From positions 333,296 through 397,295 of the forward strand of contig NZ_JAJAVB010000025.1 of NCBI RefSeq assembly GCF_020615385.1: 64,000 nt of DNA, in the 5' to 3' direction. Shown here in pieces: positions 41,971-52,027 of the stretch. The DNA is from Jiella soli (GTDB taxonomy: Bacteria > Pseudomonadota > Alphaproteobacteria > Rhizobiales > Rhizobiaceae). The position numbers and the translations under genes were made by a program. The notes beneath the pieces are model-generated. The model had not been told where the DNA came from. It searched no databases and saw nothing but the letters and a program-made list of their open reading frames with translations. The number at the start of each line of letters is the position of its first letter. Positions within the stretch are counted from its first letter, which is position 1.

Positions 41971-43275
41971 ATGAACCTGAAATTTACGAGCGCGGCCGCC
42001 GTATTCGGCATGGCCGCCGCCTTTGCGACCGCGGCCAGCGCCCAGACCGAGATCCAGTGGTGGCACGCCATGACGGGTGCCAACAACGAGGTCGTCGATA
42101 CGCTCGCCAAGGAATTCAACGACAGCCAAGGCGATTACAAGATCGTCCCGGTCTTCAAGGGAACCTATCCGGAGACCCTGAATGCGGGAATCGCTGCGTT
42201 CCGGGCCAAGCAGACCCCGGGAATCATCCAGGTCTTCGACGTCGGCACCGGCGTCATGATGGGCGCCGAAGGCGCGGTGAAGCCCGTTGCGGAAGTGCTC
42301 GAGGCCGCCGGCGAGACGTTCGACAAGTCGAGATATCTGCCGGGCATCGTCGCCTATTATTCTAAGCCCGACGGCACGATGTTGTCCTTCCCCTACAATT
42401 CCTCCTCACCGATCCTCTATTACAACAAGGACATCTTCGAGAAGGCCGGCCTCGATACCACCAATCCGCCGAAGACCTGGCAGGAGGTGTTCGAGACCGC
42501 GCGCAAGATCAAGCAGTCCGGCGCCGCCGACTGCGGCTACACCTCGACCTGGCTGACCTGGATCCACCTCGAGAACTTCGCCGCCTGGAACGACGTGCCC
42601 TACGGCACCGAGGAGAACGGCCTCGCCGGAACCGACGTGAAGCTTGAGCTGAACGAGCCGATCTATGTCGAGCATTTCAAGGAGCTCGCTTCCCTCGCCA
42701 AGGACGGCGTCTTCCGCTATGGCGGCCGCACCTCCGAAGCCAAGCAGCTGTTCCTCTCCGGCGAATGCGCGATCCTGACGGAATCCTCCGGGGGTCTCGG
42801 CGACATCGTGAAGTCCGGCATCAATTACGGCATCGGCCAGCTGCCCTACGACAAAAACGCCGAGGGCGCGCCTCAGAACACCATTCCGGGCGGCGCCAGC
42901 CTCTGGGTCTTCGGCGGCAAGTCCGACGAGGAGTACAAGGGGATCGGCGAGTTCTTCAAGTTCCTGTCGCAAACCGACGTGCAGCAGAGGCTGCATGAGA
43001 AATCGGGCTATCTGCCGGTGACGCAGGCGGCCTACGAGGCGACCAAGGCATCGGGCTTCTACGACGAGAACCCGGGCCGCGAGACGCCGATCACCCAGAT
43101 GATGGGCAAGGAGCCGACCGTGAATTCGAAGGGGGTCCGCCTGCCGAACCTGCCGCAGATTCGCGACATCGAGAACGAGCAGTTCGAGGCGCTTCTCGCT
43201 GGCAAGCAGGACGCGCAGACGACGATGGACAACATCGTCAAGCTCGGCAATGCGGCGATTGCCGAAGCCCAGTAA
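41971..43275 (+). CDS. ugpB: Glycerol-3-phosphate ABC binding protein
   Basis: 434 residues from the ATG at 41971 (GAGGAAAG just upstream). Signal peptide of about 24 residues ending ASA. The mature part begins [26 protein letters not shown], the hallmark start of UgpB, then [24 protein letters not shown] and [13 protein letters not shown]-like sequence. It binds sn-glycerol 3-phosphate (and diesters) in the periplasm. It heads the ugpBAEC operon, and a long hairpin follows it before ugpA. Confidence 0.92.
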   Translation: MNLKFTSAAAVFGMAAAFATAASAQTEIQWWHAMTGANNEVVDTLAKEFNDSQGDYKIVPVFKGTYPETLNAGIAAFRAKQTPGIIQVFDVGTGVMMGAEGAVKPVAEVLEAAGETFDKSRYLPGIVAYYSKPDGTMLSFPYNSSSPILYYNKDIFEKAGLDTTNPPKTWQEVFETARKIKQSGAADCGYTSTWLTWIHLENFAAWNDVPYGTEENGLAGTDVKLELNEPIYVEHFKELASLAKDGVFRYGGRTSEAKQLFLSGECAILTESSGGLGDIVKSGINYGIGQLPYDKNAEGAPQNTIPGGASLWVFGGKSDEEYKGIGEFFKFLSQTDVQQRLHEKSGYLPVTQAAYEATKASGFYDENPGRETPITQMMGKEPTVNSKGVRLPNLPQIRDIENEQFEALLAGKQDAQTTMDNIVKLGNAAIAEAQ

Positions 43276-43287
43276 TTCCTGCAAACC

Positions 43288-43323
43288 CGGAAGGCGGGGC
43301 GGCACGGGCCGCCCGGCTTTCCG
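43288..43323 (+). terminator. Hairpin between ugpB and ugpA
   Basis: Inner stem GGGCGGC-ACGG-GCCGCCC (43297-43314) extended by an outer stem (43288-43295 with 43316-43323, one wobble) across one mismatch. It has no T-run. It lies just after ugpB and fits the binding-protein-excess layout. Confidence 0.55.
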
Positions 43324-43371
43324 TTCGCCTTTCCGCCCGGCGCCTCTGCCGGGCGCAGCTTTCAGGTCGCC

Positions 43372-44253
43372 GTGTCAAAAGCCGTCTTCCCGAACAAGGT
43401 GCTGCCCTACGCCCTGCTGGCGCCGCAGGTGGCCATCACCATCGTCTTCTTCTACTGGCCGGCAAGTCAGGCGCTCTACCAGTCCATGCTGGACGAGGAC
43501 CCGTTCGGGCTGAAGTCGAAGTTCGTCGGGCTGAAGAACTTCCGCGACGTGCTCAGCCAGCCGAGCTACATCAACGCGGTCGAGGTGACGGTGATCTTCA
43601 GCTTGGCGACGGCGATTCTCGCAATGGGGCTGGCGCTTTTGCTGGCGACGGCCGCCGAGAAGGTGATCCGAGGCAAAACATTCTATCGAACACTGATGAT
43701 CTGGCCTTATGCCGTGGCTCCGGCCGTCGCTGGCCTGCTCTGGCTGTTCATGTTCAATCCGGCGATGGGAACCTTCGCCTATCTCCTGCGCGACCACGGC
43801 ATTGCCTGGGACCCGCTGCTGGAAGGGCGCCAGGCCATGCTCCTCGTCGTGGTCGCCGCGGCCTGGAAGCAGATCAGCTACAACTTCCTGTTCTTCGTCG
43901 CCGCGCTGCAGTCGATCCCGCGCTCCCTGATCGAGGCCGCAGCGATCGACGGCGCCCGCTCGACGAAGCGGTTCTGGACGATCGTCTTTCCGCTGATCGC
44001 GCCGACCACCTTCTTCCTGCTGGTCGTCAACACCGTCTATGCCTTCTTCGACACCTTCGGCATCATCGATGCGGTCACCGGCGGCGGGCCGGGACAGGCA
44101 ACGACGACGCTCGTCTACAAGGTCTACCGGGACGGATTCGTCAATCTCGACCTCGGCGGATCGGCGGCGCAGTCGGTCATCCTGATGGCGATCGTAATCG
44201 GCCTTACCGCCATCCAGTTCCGCTATGTGGAGAAGCGGGTGCACTATGGCTGA
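43372..44253 (+). CDS. ugpA: Glycerol-3-phosphate ABC permease
   Basis: 293 residues with six membrane spans, starting at a GTG (43372). The start [37 protein letters not shown] fits UgpA. The EAA loop is [32 protein letters not shown] and the region [23 protein letters not shown] is typical of the MalF-type partner. It forms the channel with UgpE. The gap to ugpE is 18 bp. Confidence 0.93.
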   Translation: MSKAVFPNKVLPYALLAPQVAITIVFFYWPASQALYQSMLDEDPFGLKSKFVGLKNFRDVLSQPSYINAVEVTVIFSLATAILAMGLALLLATAAEKVIRGKTFYRTLMIWPYAVAPAVAGLLWLFMFNPAMGTFAYLLRDHGIAWDPLLEGRQAMLLVVVAAAWKQISYNFLFFVAALQSIPRSLIEAAAIDGARSTKRFWTIVFPLIAPTTFFLLVVNTVYAFFDTFGIIDAVTGGGPGQATTTLVYKVYRDGFVNLDLGGSAAQSVILMAIVIGLTAIQFRYVEKRVHYG

Positions 44254-44271
44254 CGCCCCGGAATCCGCCCG

Positions 44272-45120
44272 ATGATCGAACGCAGCACCTTCGGCCGGCC
44301 GATCGCCCACGGACTCCTGATCCTGGGCATCCTGATCGTCGCCTTCCCGATCTACTACACCTTCATCGCCTCGACGCAGTCGCTGCAGACGATCTTGCAG
44401 CCACCGCTGCCGCTGCTGCCGGGCGACCAGGCCGCCGCGAACTACGGCGAGGCGCTGTTCGGCGGCGTCGGGCGGATCGGCGGCGTCACGGTCTGGACGC
44501 TCCTCTTCAATACGACGGTGATGGCACTCGGCGTCGCGGTCGGAAAGATCGGTATTTCGATCCTGTCGGCCTTCGCGATCGTGTTCTTCCGATTCCCGCT
44601 GCGCATGACCTTCTTCTGGCTGATCTTCATCACGCTGATGCTGCCCGTCGAGGTCCGCATCCTGCCGACCTACAAGGTGATGGTCGATCTCGGCCTGATC
44701 GACACCTATGCGGGGCTGATCCTGCCACTGATCGCCTCGGCGACCGCGACGCTCCTCTTCCGCCAGTTCTTCATGACGATCCCGTCGGAACTGGTCGAGG
44801 CAGCCCGCATCGACGGCGCCGGCCCGATGCGCTTCTTCAAGGACATCCTCGTCCCGCTGTCGAAGACCAACATCGCGGCGCTGTTCGTCATCCTCTTCAT
44901 CTATGGCTGGACGCAGTATCTCTGGCCGCTGCTCGTGACCAACGACAACCAGATGAACACGATCGTCATCGCGCTGAAGAAGATGGTCTCCTTCGCCGAT
45001 GCCGATACGCCGTGGCACCTCGTGATGGTGACGGCGATCCTGGCGATCGTGCCGCCCGTCCTGGTCGTGGTCCTGATGCAGCGCTGGTTCGTGCGCGGCC
45101 TCGTCGAATCGGAGAAGTAA
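44272..45120 (+). CDS. ugpE: Glycerol-3-phosphate ABC permease
   Basis: 282 residues with six spans. The N-terminal [25 protein letters not shown], the [17 protein letters not shown] segment and the EAA loop [37 protein letters not shown] are UgpE-like. The end ([24 protein letters not shown]) matches the family. It pairs with UgpA in the membrane. Its stop lies 2 bp before the TTG start of ugpC. Confidence 0.93.
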   Translation: MIERSTFGRPIAHGLLILGILIVAFPIYYTFIASTQSLQTILQPPLPLLPGDQAAANYGEALFGGVGRIGGVTVWTLLFNTTVMALGVAVGKIGISILSAFAIVFFRFPLRMTFFWLIFITLMLPVEVRILPTYKVMVDLGLIDTYAGLILPLIASATATLLFRQFFMTIPSELVEAARIDGAGPMRFFKDILVPLSKTNIAALFVILFIYGWTQYLWPLLVTNDNQMNTIVIALKKMVSFADADTPWHLVMVTAILAIVPPVLVVVLMQRWFVRGLVESEK

Positions 45121-45122
45121 GC

Positions 45123-46184
45123 TTGGCCGGCATCGAACTGACGGATGTGAAGAAGGTCTATCCTGGCGGCGTCGAGGCGGTGAAGGGCGTCTCCCTGTCG
45201 GTCCCCGACGGCGCCTTCGTCGTACTCGTCGGCCCCTCGGGCTGCGGCAAGTCGACCCTCCTCAGGATGGTCGCGGGACTGGAGACCATCTCCTCTGGGA
45301 CGATCGAGATCGGCGAGCGGGTGGTGAACCAGCTCGAGCCCGCCGAGCGCGACATCGCCATGGTGTTCCAGAACTACGCGCTCTATCCGCATATGTCGGT
45401 GCGCCAGAACCTTCAGTACGGCCTGAAGAACCGCGGGATGGCGAAGGACGAGATCGGACGCCGGGTGGACGAAGCCGCCCGGATCCTCGAGATCGGAGCG
45501 TTGCTCGACCGCAAGCCGGGCCAGCTCTCCGGCGGCCAGCGCCAGCGCGTCGCCATGGGACGGGCGATCGTGCGCGAACCGGCCGCCTTCCTGTTCGACG
45601 AGCCGCTGTCGAATCTCGACGCCAAGCTGCGCGTGCAGATGCGGGCCGAGATCCGGCAGCTGCAGAGGCGGCTGAAGACCACCAGCCTTTATGTCACCCA
45701 CGACCAGCTGGAGGCGATGACGCTTGCCGACAAGCTCGTCGTCCTCAACGGCGGCCGGATCGAGCAGGCCGGAACGCCGATGGAAGTCTATGACCGCCCG
45801 GCGAGCCTGTTCGTCGCGACCTTCATCGGCTCCCCGGCGATGAACCTCATACCTTTGAACGGCCGCGAGTCTTCGCGCCTGGCACATCTTGCCCCGAAGC
45901 ATTCCGGTGACGTGACGCTGGGCGTGCGGCCGGAGCATCTGCGGCTTCTCGGCGACGAGACGCCCGCGGCGGACGAGATCGTGTTCGACCTCACCGTGTC
46001 GGGCGTCGAGGTCGTCGGTGCGGAAAGCTTCGTCTATGGCCGGTTCGGCGAGGGGCGGACGGAGATCGCGGTGCGCGTGCCGGGCTACAGCCATCTGGAG
46101 CCGGGCACCCCGGTCAAGGCCGCGGCGCCCGCCGACGCCTTCCACAGCTTCGACAGTGACAGCGGCCGCCGGCTTTCGGACTGA
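45123..46184 (+). CDS. ugpC: Glycerol-3-phosphate ABC ATPase
   Basis: 353 residues; the start is a TTG at 45123 (GGAGA upstream), because the family sequence [25 protein letters not shown] begins there; frames further up overlap ugpE and do not fit. Walker [11 protein letters not shown]-loop [13 protein letters not shown], signature [14 protein letters not shown], Walker [14 protein letters not shown]-loop THDQ. The C-terminal TOBE-type regulatory region ([11 protein letters not shown]) is present. It powers UgpABE-mediated uptake. Confidence 0.93.
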   Translation: MAGIELTDVKKVYPGGVEAVKGVSLSVPDGAFVVLVGPSGCGKSTLLRMVAGLETISSGTIEIGERVVNQLEPAERDIAMVFQNYALYPHMSVRQNLQYGLKNRGMAKDEIGRRVDEAARILEIGALLDRKPGQLSGGQRQRVAMGRAIVREPAAFLFDEPLSNLDAKLRVQMRAEIRQLQRRLKTTSLYVTHDQLEAMTLADKLVVLNGGRIEQAGTPMEVYDRPASLFVATFIGSPAMNLIPLNGRESSRLAHLAPKHSGDVTLGVRPEHLRLLGDETPAADEIVFDLTVSGVEVVGAESFVYGRFGEGRTEIAVRVPGYSHLEPGTPVKAAAPADAFHSFDSDSGRRLSD

Positions 46185-46358
46185 CTTACGCGAAACGACC
46201 GGCAATCACGCGACATCGCGGTGCGTCGCGGATGGGATGGCGCTCTGCCAGGGCGCGGGGCGCTCCACTCCAGAATAGGGTTCGGCAGCGCCTTTCCAGC
46301 GCTTCACCAATTGCGGATCGTGCACTCGACTTTTCGCCGCTTGCGGATGCGAAGCAGG

Positions 46359-46389
46359 GGGTGGTCCGAACTGCTTGTCCGGACCACCC
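46359..46389. terminator. Hairpin between convergent ugpC and gapR
   Basis: A 10-bp perfect stem GGGTGGTCCG (46359-46368) with 46380-46389, with an 11-nt loop. It lies past the ends of ugpC (+) and gapR (-). It lacks a clear T-run, so its terminator role is moderate. Confidence 0.5.
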
Positions 46390-46398
46390 GCCGACGGC

Positions 46399-46668
46399 TC
46401 ATGCCGCCTGCGCGGTTTCCGGCTCGGCCTGGTCCATGGCGCGCATGTAGAGGTCGAGCAGCGACTCGTGCTCGTCCCGCTCTTCCTTGTCCTGCTTGCG
46501 CAGCTTGAGGATCTCGCGGATCACCTTGACGTCGAAGCCTTCGCCTTTCGCCTCGGCGAAGACTTCCTTCTTGCCTTCGTTGAGCTCTGCGATCTCGGCG
46601 TCGAGATGCTCGATGCGCTCGACGATCGAGCGGATGCGTCCCCCCGCGATCATGGCCGTGTCACTCAT
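46399..46668 (-). CDS. gapR: Nucleoid-associated protein GapR (DUF2312)
   Basis: 89 residues from the ATG at 46668, with GGAAGGAGC upstream. The sequence IAGGRIRSIVERIEHLDAEIAELNEGKKEVFAEAKGEGFDVKVIREILKLRKQDKEER is the DUF2312/GapR core. In Caulobacter GapR clamps overtwisted DNA ahead of replication and transcription and is near-essential. Nearly the whole protein is helical with coiled-coil character. It is widely conserved in Alphaproteobacteria, supporting the taxonomic placement. Monocistronic here. Confidence 0.93.
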   Translation of the reverse strand: MSDTAMIAGGRIRSIVERIEHLDAEIAELNEGKKEVFAEAKGEGFDVKVIREILKLRKQDKEERDEHESLLDLYMRAMDQAEPETAQAA

Positions 46669-46804
46669 GCTTGCTCCTTCCTGAATGGAGAGCCGCAAGA
46701 TGGAGCGGCTTCGTTAGCAGGTCCTTAACGGCGCGCGCTCGTCCACAGCCATCGGAGAGCGGCCCCAAGCGGCCGGCTCCCTTTTCCCGTGCCCCGCCGC
46801 GTTC

Positions 46805-47707
46805 TCAGGAGCCGAGGCAGGCGGTCAGCGACTTCGACATGTCGGAAATCAGCTCGAAATAGAGGTCCGGCCCCGCGGCGAGCTCCGCGCCGAGCGGATC
46901 GAGAACGCCGGTTCCGGCATCGGTGCCTTCGGTTACCACCTGGACGATCTTCGGCTCGAACTCCGGCTCGGAAAAGACGCAGACGGCGCCGGCCGTCGCG
47001 ATCTTGTCGCGGATCTCGGCGACGCGGGCGGCGCCCGGCGCCGTCTCCGGGCTGATCGTGATCGCGCCGATCGTGTTCAGCCCGAAGCGCTTGTCGAAAT
47101 ACTGATAGGCGTCGTGGAAGACGATGAACGGCTTGTCGGCGATCGGCTGCAGTTCCCGCTTCGTCGTGTCGACCAGCGCGTCGAGGCGCTCGTTCAGCCT
47201 GGCGAGGTTGTCGGCGTAGTGTTCGGAGTTTTCCGGGTCGGCCTTGGCGAGCGCCGTCGCGATGTCGGAGGCCATCGCCTTGGCGTTTTCGGGGTCGAGC
47301 CAGAGATGCGGATCGACCGGGACGTCGCTGTCGCCGTCGTCGTCGGCCTCGAACAACCCGCCCGAGCGCGGCTTCAGCTTGACGAGACCAGGCGCTGTGT
47401 CGAGCTTCTCCGCGCTGGCGCTTGCGGCGATCGTCTTGATGGGGCCGGCGAGGAAGGTCTCGAGCTCCGGCCCCATCCAGAAGACGAGGTCGGCCGCCTG
47501 CAGTGCCGCGGCCTGCGACGGCTTCAGGCTGTAGTCATGCGGCGAGCCCGCACCGTCCACGATCAGCATAGGCTCGCCGACGCCCTGCATCACGGAGGCC
47601 ACGAGCGAATGAATCGGCTTGATCGAAACCACGACCTTCGGGGCGGCTTCGGCCGCGTTGGCGGTCGTGGCGAGGAGGGCGAGGGCGGCGAGGCCTTGGA
47701 AGCGCAT
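46805..47707 (-). CDS. znuA: Zinc ABC transporter binding protein
   Basis: 300 residues from the ATG at 47707 with CCGGAG upstream. Signal peptide of about 20 residues ending NAA. The A-1 type metal-binding fold has zinc ligands in KPIHSLVASVM (His), DPHLWLDPEN (His), FHDAYQYFDKRFGL (His) and FSEPEFEPK/late Asp. The usual His-rich flexible loop is replaced by an acidic one (FEADDDGDSDVPVDPH). It captures zinc in the periplasm. It is transcribed away from znuC across a Zur-type palindrome. Confidence 0.9.
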   Translation of the reverse strand: MRFQGLAALALLATTANAAEAAPKVVVSIKPIHSLVASVMQGVGEPMLIVDGAGSPHDYSLKPSQAAALQAADLVFWMGPELETFLAGPIKTIAASASAEKLDTAPGLVKLKPRSGGLFEADDDGDSDVPVDPHLWLDPENAKAMASDIATALAKADPENSEHYADNLARLNERLDALVDTTKRELQPIADKPFIVFHDAYQYFDKRFGLNTIGAITISPETAPGAARVAEIRDKIATAGAVCVFSEPEFEPKIVQVVTEGTDAGTGVLDPLGAELAAGPDLYFELISDMSKSLTACLGS

Positions 47708-47734
47708 CGGGAACTCCGGATGGTTGGCGGCAAG

Positions 47735-47755
47735 TGATGTTATCACGTAACATCA
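47735..47755. promoter_or_regulatory. Zur box between znuA and znuC
   Basis: TGATGTTA (47735-47742), TCACG, TAACATCA (47748-47755): a perfect 8-bp inverted repeat in the znuA/znuC divergent promoter, close in form to alphaproteobacterial Zur sites. A second, weaker set of TAACG words follows at 47761-47773. Zur bound to zinc should repress both directions. Confidence 0.75.
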
Positions 47756-47813
47756 TTGCGTAACGGTATAACGTATGCGATATGAGGGGCAAGACCTTTT
47801 TTGACGGCGTGCC

Positions 47814-48761
47814 ATGTCCCTGACCTCTTCCGAACCGCTCCTGTCGCTGAAGGGCGTCGGCGTCGCTCGTGCCGGCCGCTGGCTGGTGCGCGGGATCGAT
47901 CTCGAGGTCGGCCCGGGCGAGATCGTGACGCTGATCGGCCCGAATGGCTCGGGCAAGTCGACCACCGCCAAGCTCGCCCTCGGCGTGCTCCGGCCCGACG
48001 AGGGCAGTGCGTTCCGCCGAAGCGATCTCGCGGTCGGCTACGTTCCGCAGAAGGTCGCGGTCGACTGGACCATGCCGTTGACGGTGAAGCGCTTCATGAC
48101 GCTGACCAATCGCCTCGCGCCGCCGGAAATCGATCGCGCCCTTTCCCGCACCGGCATTTCGCATCTGTCCGCCGCGGAGCTCAGGCATCTGTCGGGCGGC
48201 GAGTTCCAGCGCGCAATGCTCGCCCGGGCGATCGCCCGCAGGCCCGATCTTCTCGTCCTCGACGAGCCGGTGCAGGGCGTCGACTTCTCCGGCGAGATCG
48301 CCCTTTACGAACTGATCGGCGCGATCCGCGAGGAAATCGGCTGCGGCATCCTCCTGATCTCGCACGATCTCCATGTCGTCATGGCGGCGACCGACCAGGT
48401 CGTCTGCCTCAACGGCCATGTCTGCTGCAAGGGCACCCCCAGCGCCGTCGTCGCCAGCCGCGAATACCGCCAGCTGTTCGGTGACCGGGCGGCCGAGGCG
48501 CTCGCCGTCTATCGCCACAGCCACGACCACACGCACCTGCCGGACGGCACGGTGCGCCATGCCGACGGGACGATCACCGACCATTGTCATCCGCAGGACG
48601 GCCACCATCCGCACGAACACGGGCCGGGCGCACATGCCGATGGCCATGGCCAGGATGGAAATGCGCGGACCCGGCGAGGCGCGGAACCGGCGGCGGGTTC
48701 TGTGCAAGGCGCCGGCGCGGTCGATCCGCAGAACGAGGAGAGGGCGCATCACCATGCTTGA
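47814..48761 (+). CDS. znuC: Zinc ABC transporter ATPase with His-rich tail
   Basis: 315 residues. Walker A GPNGSGKST (about 43-51), Q-loop GYVPQKVAVDW, signature LSGGEFQRAMLARA, Walker B LLVLDEPVQGVD, H-loop ISHDLHV. After about residue 230 there is an 80-residue extension with 16 histidines (RHSHDHTH, HPHEHGPGAHADGHG and a final HHH). This may bind zinc in the cytoplasm. Its end overlaps the znuB start by 8 bp. Confidence 0.9.
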   Translation: MSLTSSEPLLSLKGVGVARAGRWLVRGIDLEVGPGEIVTLIGPNGSGKSTTAKLALGVLRPDEGSAFRRSDLAVGYVPQKVAVDWTMPLTVKRFMTLTNRLAPPEIDRALSRTGISHLSAAELRHLSGGEFQRAMLARAIARRPDLLVLDEPVQGVDFSGEIALYELIGAIREEIGCGILLISHDLHVVMAATDQVVCLNGHVCCKGTPSAVVASREYRQLFGDRAAEALAVYRHSHDHTHLPDGTVRHADGTITDHCHPQDGHHPHEHGPGAHADGHGQDGNARTRRGAEPAAGSVQGAGAVDPQNEERAHHHA

Positions 48762-49581
48762 CGACTTCTTCGTGCGGGCGCTCGTCGCCGGTGTCGGCGT
48801 CGCCCTCGTCGCCGGTCCCCTCGGCTGCTTCATCGTCTGGCGGCGGCTCGCCTATTTCGGGGATACGCTCTCGCACGCCTCGCTGCTCGGCGTGGCGCTC
48901 GCCTTCCTCCTGAACACCAATATCATCCTCACGGTCTTTGTCGTTGCCGTCGCGGTTTCGGTGGCGCTGCTCGCCCTGCAACGCCGCGCGACGCTCTCCT
49001 CGGACTCGCTGCTCGGCCTCCTGTCGCATTCGGCCCTGGCGATCGGACTCGTGGTCCTGTCATTCCTGACCTATCTGAGGGTCGACCTGATGGGCTTCCT
49101 GTTCGGCGACATCCTGGCGGTGTCGCGAACCGATATCGCCATCATCTACGCCGGCGGGCTGGCGGTGCTGCTGGTGCTGGCCGTGATCTGGCGGCCGCTG
49201 CTCGCCGCGACGGTGAACGGCGAACTCGCCGCCGCCGAGGGCATGCGGCCCGAACGGGCGCAGTTCGTCTTCATGCTGCTGATGGCGACGGTGATCGCGA
49301 TCGCGATGAAGATCGTCGGCGTTCTCCTGATCACCGCGCTCCTGATCATCCCAGCCGCGACCGCGAGGAAGTTCGCGTCGGGGCCCGAAACGATGGCGGT
49401 GTTCGCCGCGCTCATCGGCGCTGCGGCCGTTGTCGGGGGGCTTTTCGGCTCGCTCAACTTCGACACGCCGTCCGGCCCCTCGATCGTCGTCGCGGCGCTC
49501 GTCCTCTTCGTCATCAGCCTGTCGCCGCTTCTGGAAAAGTCCGCGCAGCCGGCCGAGCCGGCGGAAGGGGCGGGCCGGTGA
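48754..49581 (+). CDS. znuB: Zinc ABC transporter permease
   Basis: 275 residues from the ATG at 48754, within the end of znuC; a longer in-frame extension upstream is a shadow. About seven to eight membrane spans, with the ABC-3 family landmarks GCFIVWRRLAYFGDTLSHASLLGVALAF and AAAEGMRPERAQFVFMLLMATVIAIAMKIVGVLLITALLIIPAATAR. It forms the zinc channel as a homodimer with ZnuC. Its end overlaps the zur start. Confidence 0.93.
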   Translation: MLDDFFVRALVAGVGVALVAGPLGCFIVWRRLAYFGDTLSHASLLGVALAFLLNTNIILTVFVVAVAVSVALLALQRRATLSSDSLLGLLSHSALAIGLVVLSFLTYLRVDLMGFLFGDILAVSRTDIAIIYAGGLAVLLVLAVIWRPLLAATVNGELAAAEGMRPERAQFVFMLLMATVIAIAMKIVGVLLITALLIIPAATARKFASGPETMAVFAALIGAAAVVGGLFGSLNFDTPSGPSIVVAALVLFVISLSPLLEKSAQPAEPAEGAGR

Positions 49582-49997
49582 GCGAGCATTCCCATCACCA
49601 CGACCGGCCGGCGCTGACGCGCAACCAGGGTCTGGTCTTTGCCGCGCTCGAGCGCGCAGACGCGCCGCTCAGCGCCTACACGATCCTCGACCGGCTGCGC
49701 GGGGAGGGGCTCAAAGCCCCGTTGCAGGTCTATCGCGCGCTCGACAAGCTGGTCGCCTATGGCATGGTCCATCGCCTCGAAAGCCTCAATGCCTTCGTTC
49801 CCTGCCGCCAGGACGACTGCGACGCCCACGAGACCGCCGCCTTCATGATCTGCGAGACCTGCGGCAAGGTCGCCGAGTTTGCCGACGAGACGTTGACGGA
49901 GCGGCTGGAGGCGGTGACGCGCGCCAGCGGCTTTACCCTGCACCGCACGACCATCGAACTGCGCGGAATCTGCGCGGCCTGCGGGGCGGCACAGTGA
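49578..49997 (+). CDS. zur: Zinc uptake regulator Zur (Fur family)
   Basis: 139 residues with a GTG start at 49578 overlapping znuB. The winged helix (LTRNQGLVFAALERADAPLSAYTILDRLRGEGLKAPLQVYRALDKLVAYGMVHRLESLNAFVPC) is Fur-like. The dimerisation part has CETCGKV and a final CAACGAAQ, pairs of cysteines that hold a structural zinc. The N-terminus is His-rich (SEHSHHHD). With zinc it should repress znuA and znuCB-zur through the box at 47735, giving autoregulation. Confidence 0.92.
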   Translation: MSEHSHHHDRPALTRNQGLVFAALERADAPLSAYTILDRLRGEGLKAPLQVYRALDKLVAYGMVHRLESLNAFVPCRQDDCDAHETAAFMICETCGKVAEFADETLTERLEAVTRASGFTLHRTTIELRGICAACGAAQ

Positions 49998-50154
49998 GCC
50001 CGCGGCCATCGGGTCGCCGGTAGCGCAGACCGGCTCATGCGTCGGGCTTGGAGTTTGCTCGGTGATCAAATTGTCGGACGCCCGTCTCCAGCCTATAGTC
50101 GGAGGGTGATCGCGAGACGGTGCGGCCTGGCCTTTCCGGCAGCCGTGGAGTCCC

Positions 50155-50661
50155 ATGAGCAGACGGACGGCCGAGCCAGTGACCGAGAGTGCGAAATCCC
50201 CGGCGGGCGGCCGCCGCGCCGACCGCGGGGAGAAGATCTGCCTCGGCGAACTCGAAAACTATATCGCCTTCCATCTGCGGCTGGCGCAGAACGCCTCCTT
50301 CAAGGCCTTCAAGCGCCAGACCGGCCAGAGTGATCTTCGGCCGGGACGCTTCGCCGTACTCGCCCTGATCCACCACAATCCCGGCATCACGCCGATGGCG
50401 CTCAGCCTTGCGAGCGGGCGCGACAAGTCGACGATCACGCCCGTTCTGCGCGATCTTCAGCGGGCGGGGCTGATCATCCGCACGCCGGTTCCTAAGGACA
50501 AGCGGAGCCATTCGCTCGACCTGACTGCGGCGGGCGAGGAGATGCTGGCGCATCTGGCGGCCTGCGCGGCCGAGCACGACCGCGATCTCGACCGGATCGT
50601 GGGCGACAGGAAGCCCGAACTCCTCGATCTTCTGCGCCGCATCGTCGCCGCGATGAACTGA
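50155..50661 (+). CDS. MarR-family transcriptional regulator
   Basis: 168 residues, ATG at 50155 with GGAG upstream. The first 25 residues are polar. The winged HTH is at about 60-125: RPGRFAVLALIHHNPGITPMALSLASGRDKSTITPVLRDLQRAGLIIRTPVPKDKRSHSLDLTAAG, including the wing with the D-K-R motif. Aromatic acids are common MarR ligands. It lies next to the TRAP transporter and aromatic genes, so it may control them, but this is inferred from position. Confidence 0.88.
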   Translation: MSRRTAEPVTESAKSPAGGRRADRGEKICLGELENYIAFHLRLAQNASFKAFKRQTGQSDLRPGRFAVLALIHHNPGITPMALSLASGRDKSTITPVLRDLQRAGLIIRTPVPKDKRSHSLDLTAAGEEMLAHLAACAAEHDRDLDRIVGDRKPELLDLLRRIVAAMN

Positions 50662-50989
50662 GGTGGCGAAGCGCCGGCCCCTTCCCGCGCAGTCACGCCT
50701 CGGGCAACTGCGTCCGGCTCGGCGGCCCGTTTCCGGCCGCAGCGGCACGGCAAGCCGCGCGACGGAGCGGCAAAATCTGCTAAGAACGCAAGCGGCCCGG
50801 CAAGAAGATTGCGACGAGCCGGCAAAATGCCTGCCGGGGATAGAAAAGCAGCGCCGGGCATGGCAATCTAGTTGGTGATAAAACAATTCCGGCGATGCCG
50901 TCATGGTCTTGGACGGCTGCCACGGTCGCAAAGGCGGGGAGGCCTGCGATCACGGGGATCGGGATGATCGGGAGACGGAGGAACACGCC
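50662..50989. other. Intergenic region upstream of the TRAP operon
   Basis: 328 bp without a gene. Positions 50861-50890 are AT-rich and include AGTTG-N9-CAATT (50870-50888), a possible regulator or promoter element for the TRAP operon. GGAGACGGAGG lies just before the binding-protein ATG. Confidence 0.4.
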
Positions 50990-52027
50990 ATGAAACGCAG
51001 ACAATTCCTTCTTGCGGGAGCGGGCGCGCTCGCAATGCCCGCGCTCGTGCGCAAGGGCTTTGCGGCAGAGCCGGAAGTCACGCTGAAGCTGCACCACTTC
51101 CTCGGACCGAAATCGCCGGCGCAGACGAAGATGCTGGAGCCCTGGGCTCGCGCGATCGAGACCGATTCCGGCGGCCGCGTGAAGATCGAGATCTATCCGT
51201 CGATGACGCTGGGCGGTTCGCCGCCGCAACTGTTCCGCCAGGTCGCCGACGGCGTCGTCGACATCGTCTGGACGGTCAACGGCTATACGCCGGGGCTCTT
51301 TCCGCGCTCGGAAGCCTTCGAACTGCCGACGGTCTTCGTCAACGACATCGCAGCCGCGAACCTCGCCATGCGCGCGATGTTCGACGAATATCTAGCGCCC
51401 GAATACGAGCCGGTACACGTCCTGTTCAACCACGTCCATGCCGGTCAGGCGATCCACATGGCGAACAAGCCGGTGCACACCGTGGCCGACACGCAGGGCA
51501 CCAAGCTGCGCGTTCCCGGCCCGACCGGCAACGACGTCGTCACCGCCATGGGCGCCACCCCGGTGACCATGCCCGTGCCGGACCTTCCGCAGGCGCTGTC
51601 GACCAACGCCGTCGACGGTGCGCTGATCCCCTGGGAGATCATTCCGGCGCTGAAGCTGCAGGACGTCACCAAGTATCAGATCGAGGGACCGGACAAAGCC
51701 CGCTTCGGCACCACCACCTTCCAGGTCTCGATGAATCGCGACCGCTGGGATTCCCTGCCGGACGACCTGAAGGCGGTCTTCGACAAGAATTCCGGCGAGG
51801 ACTGGTTGCGCGAGGTCGCCAAGGTCTGGCGCGAGAACGACGATCACGGCATCAAGGTCGCGGTCGATGCCGGCAACGAGCACATCGTCCTCACCCCCGA
51901 CCAGATGAAGACCTTCGACGAGGCCCTCGCGCCGGTGGTGGACAAATGGGTGAAGGACCATAGCGACTTCGACGCGCAGGCGATCGTCGACGCCGCCAAG
52001 GCCAACATGGAAAAGTTCAAGTCTTGA
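50990..52027 (+). CDS. TRAP transporter binding protein (DctP family)
   Basis: 345 residues from the ATG at 50990. The N-terminus MKRRQFLLAGAGALAMPALV carries a Tat-like R-R-x-F-L. The mature part is a DctP-type fold: VTLKLHHFLGPKSPAQTKMLEPWARAIETDSGGRVKIEIYPSMTLGGSPPQLFRQVADGVVDIVWTV. Such proteins bind organic acids with an Arg; LRVPGPTGNDVVTAMGATPV is the conserved region. Neighbouring aromatic genes suggest an aromatic acid, but a dicarboxylate or keto acid is possible. Confidence 0.9.
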   Translation: MKRRQFLLAGAGALAMPALVRKGFAAEPEVTLKLHHFLGPKSPAQTKMLEPWARAIETDSGGRVKIEIYPSMTLGGSPPQLFRQVADGVVDIVWTVNGYTPGLFPRSEAFELPTVFVNDIAAANLAMRAMFDEYLAPEYEPVHVLFNHVHAGQAIHMANKPVHTVADTQGTKLRVPGPTGNDVVTAMGATPVTMPVPDLPQALSTNAVDGALIPWEIIPALKLQDVTKYQIEGPDKARFGTTTFQVSMNRDRWDSLPDDLKAVFDKNSGEDWLREVAKVWRENDDHGIKVAVDAGNEHIVLTPDQMKTFDEALAPVVDKWVKDHSDFDAQAIVDAAKANMEKFKS

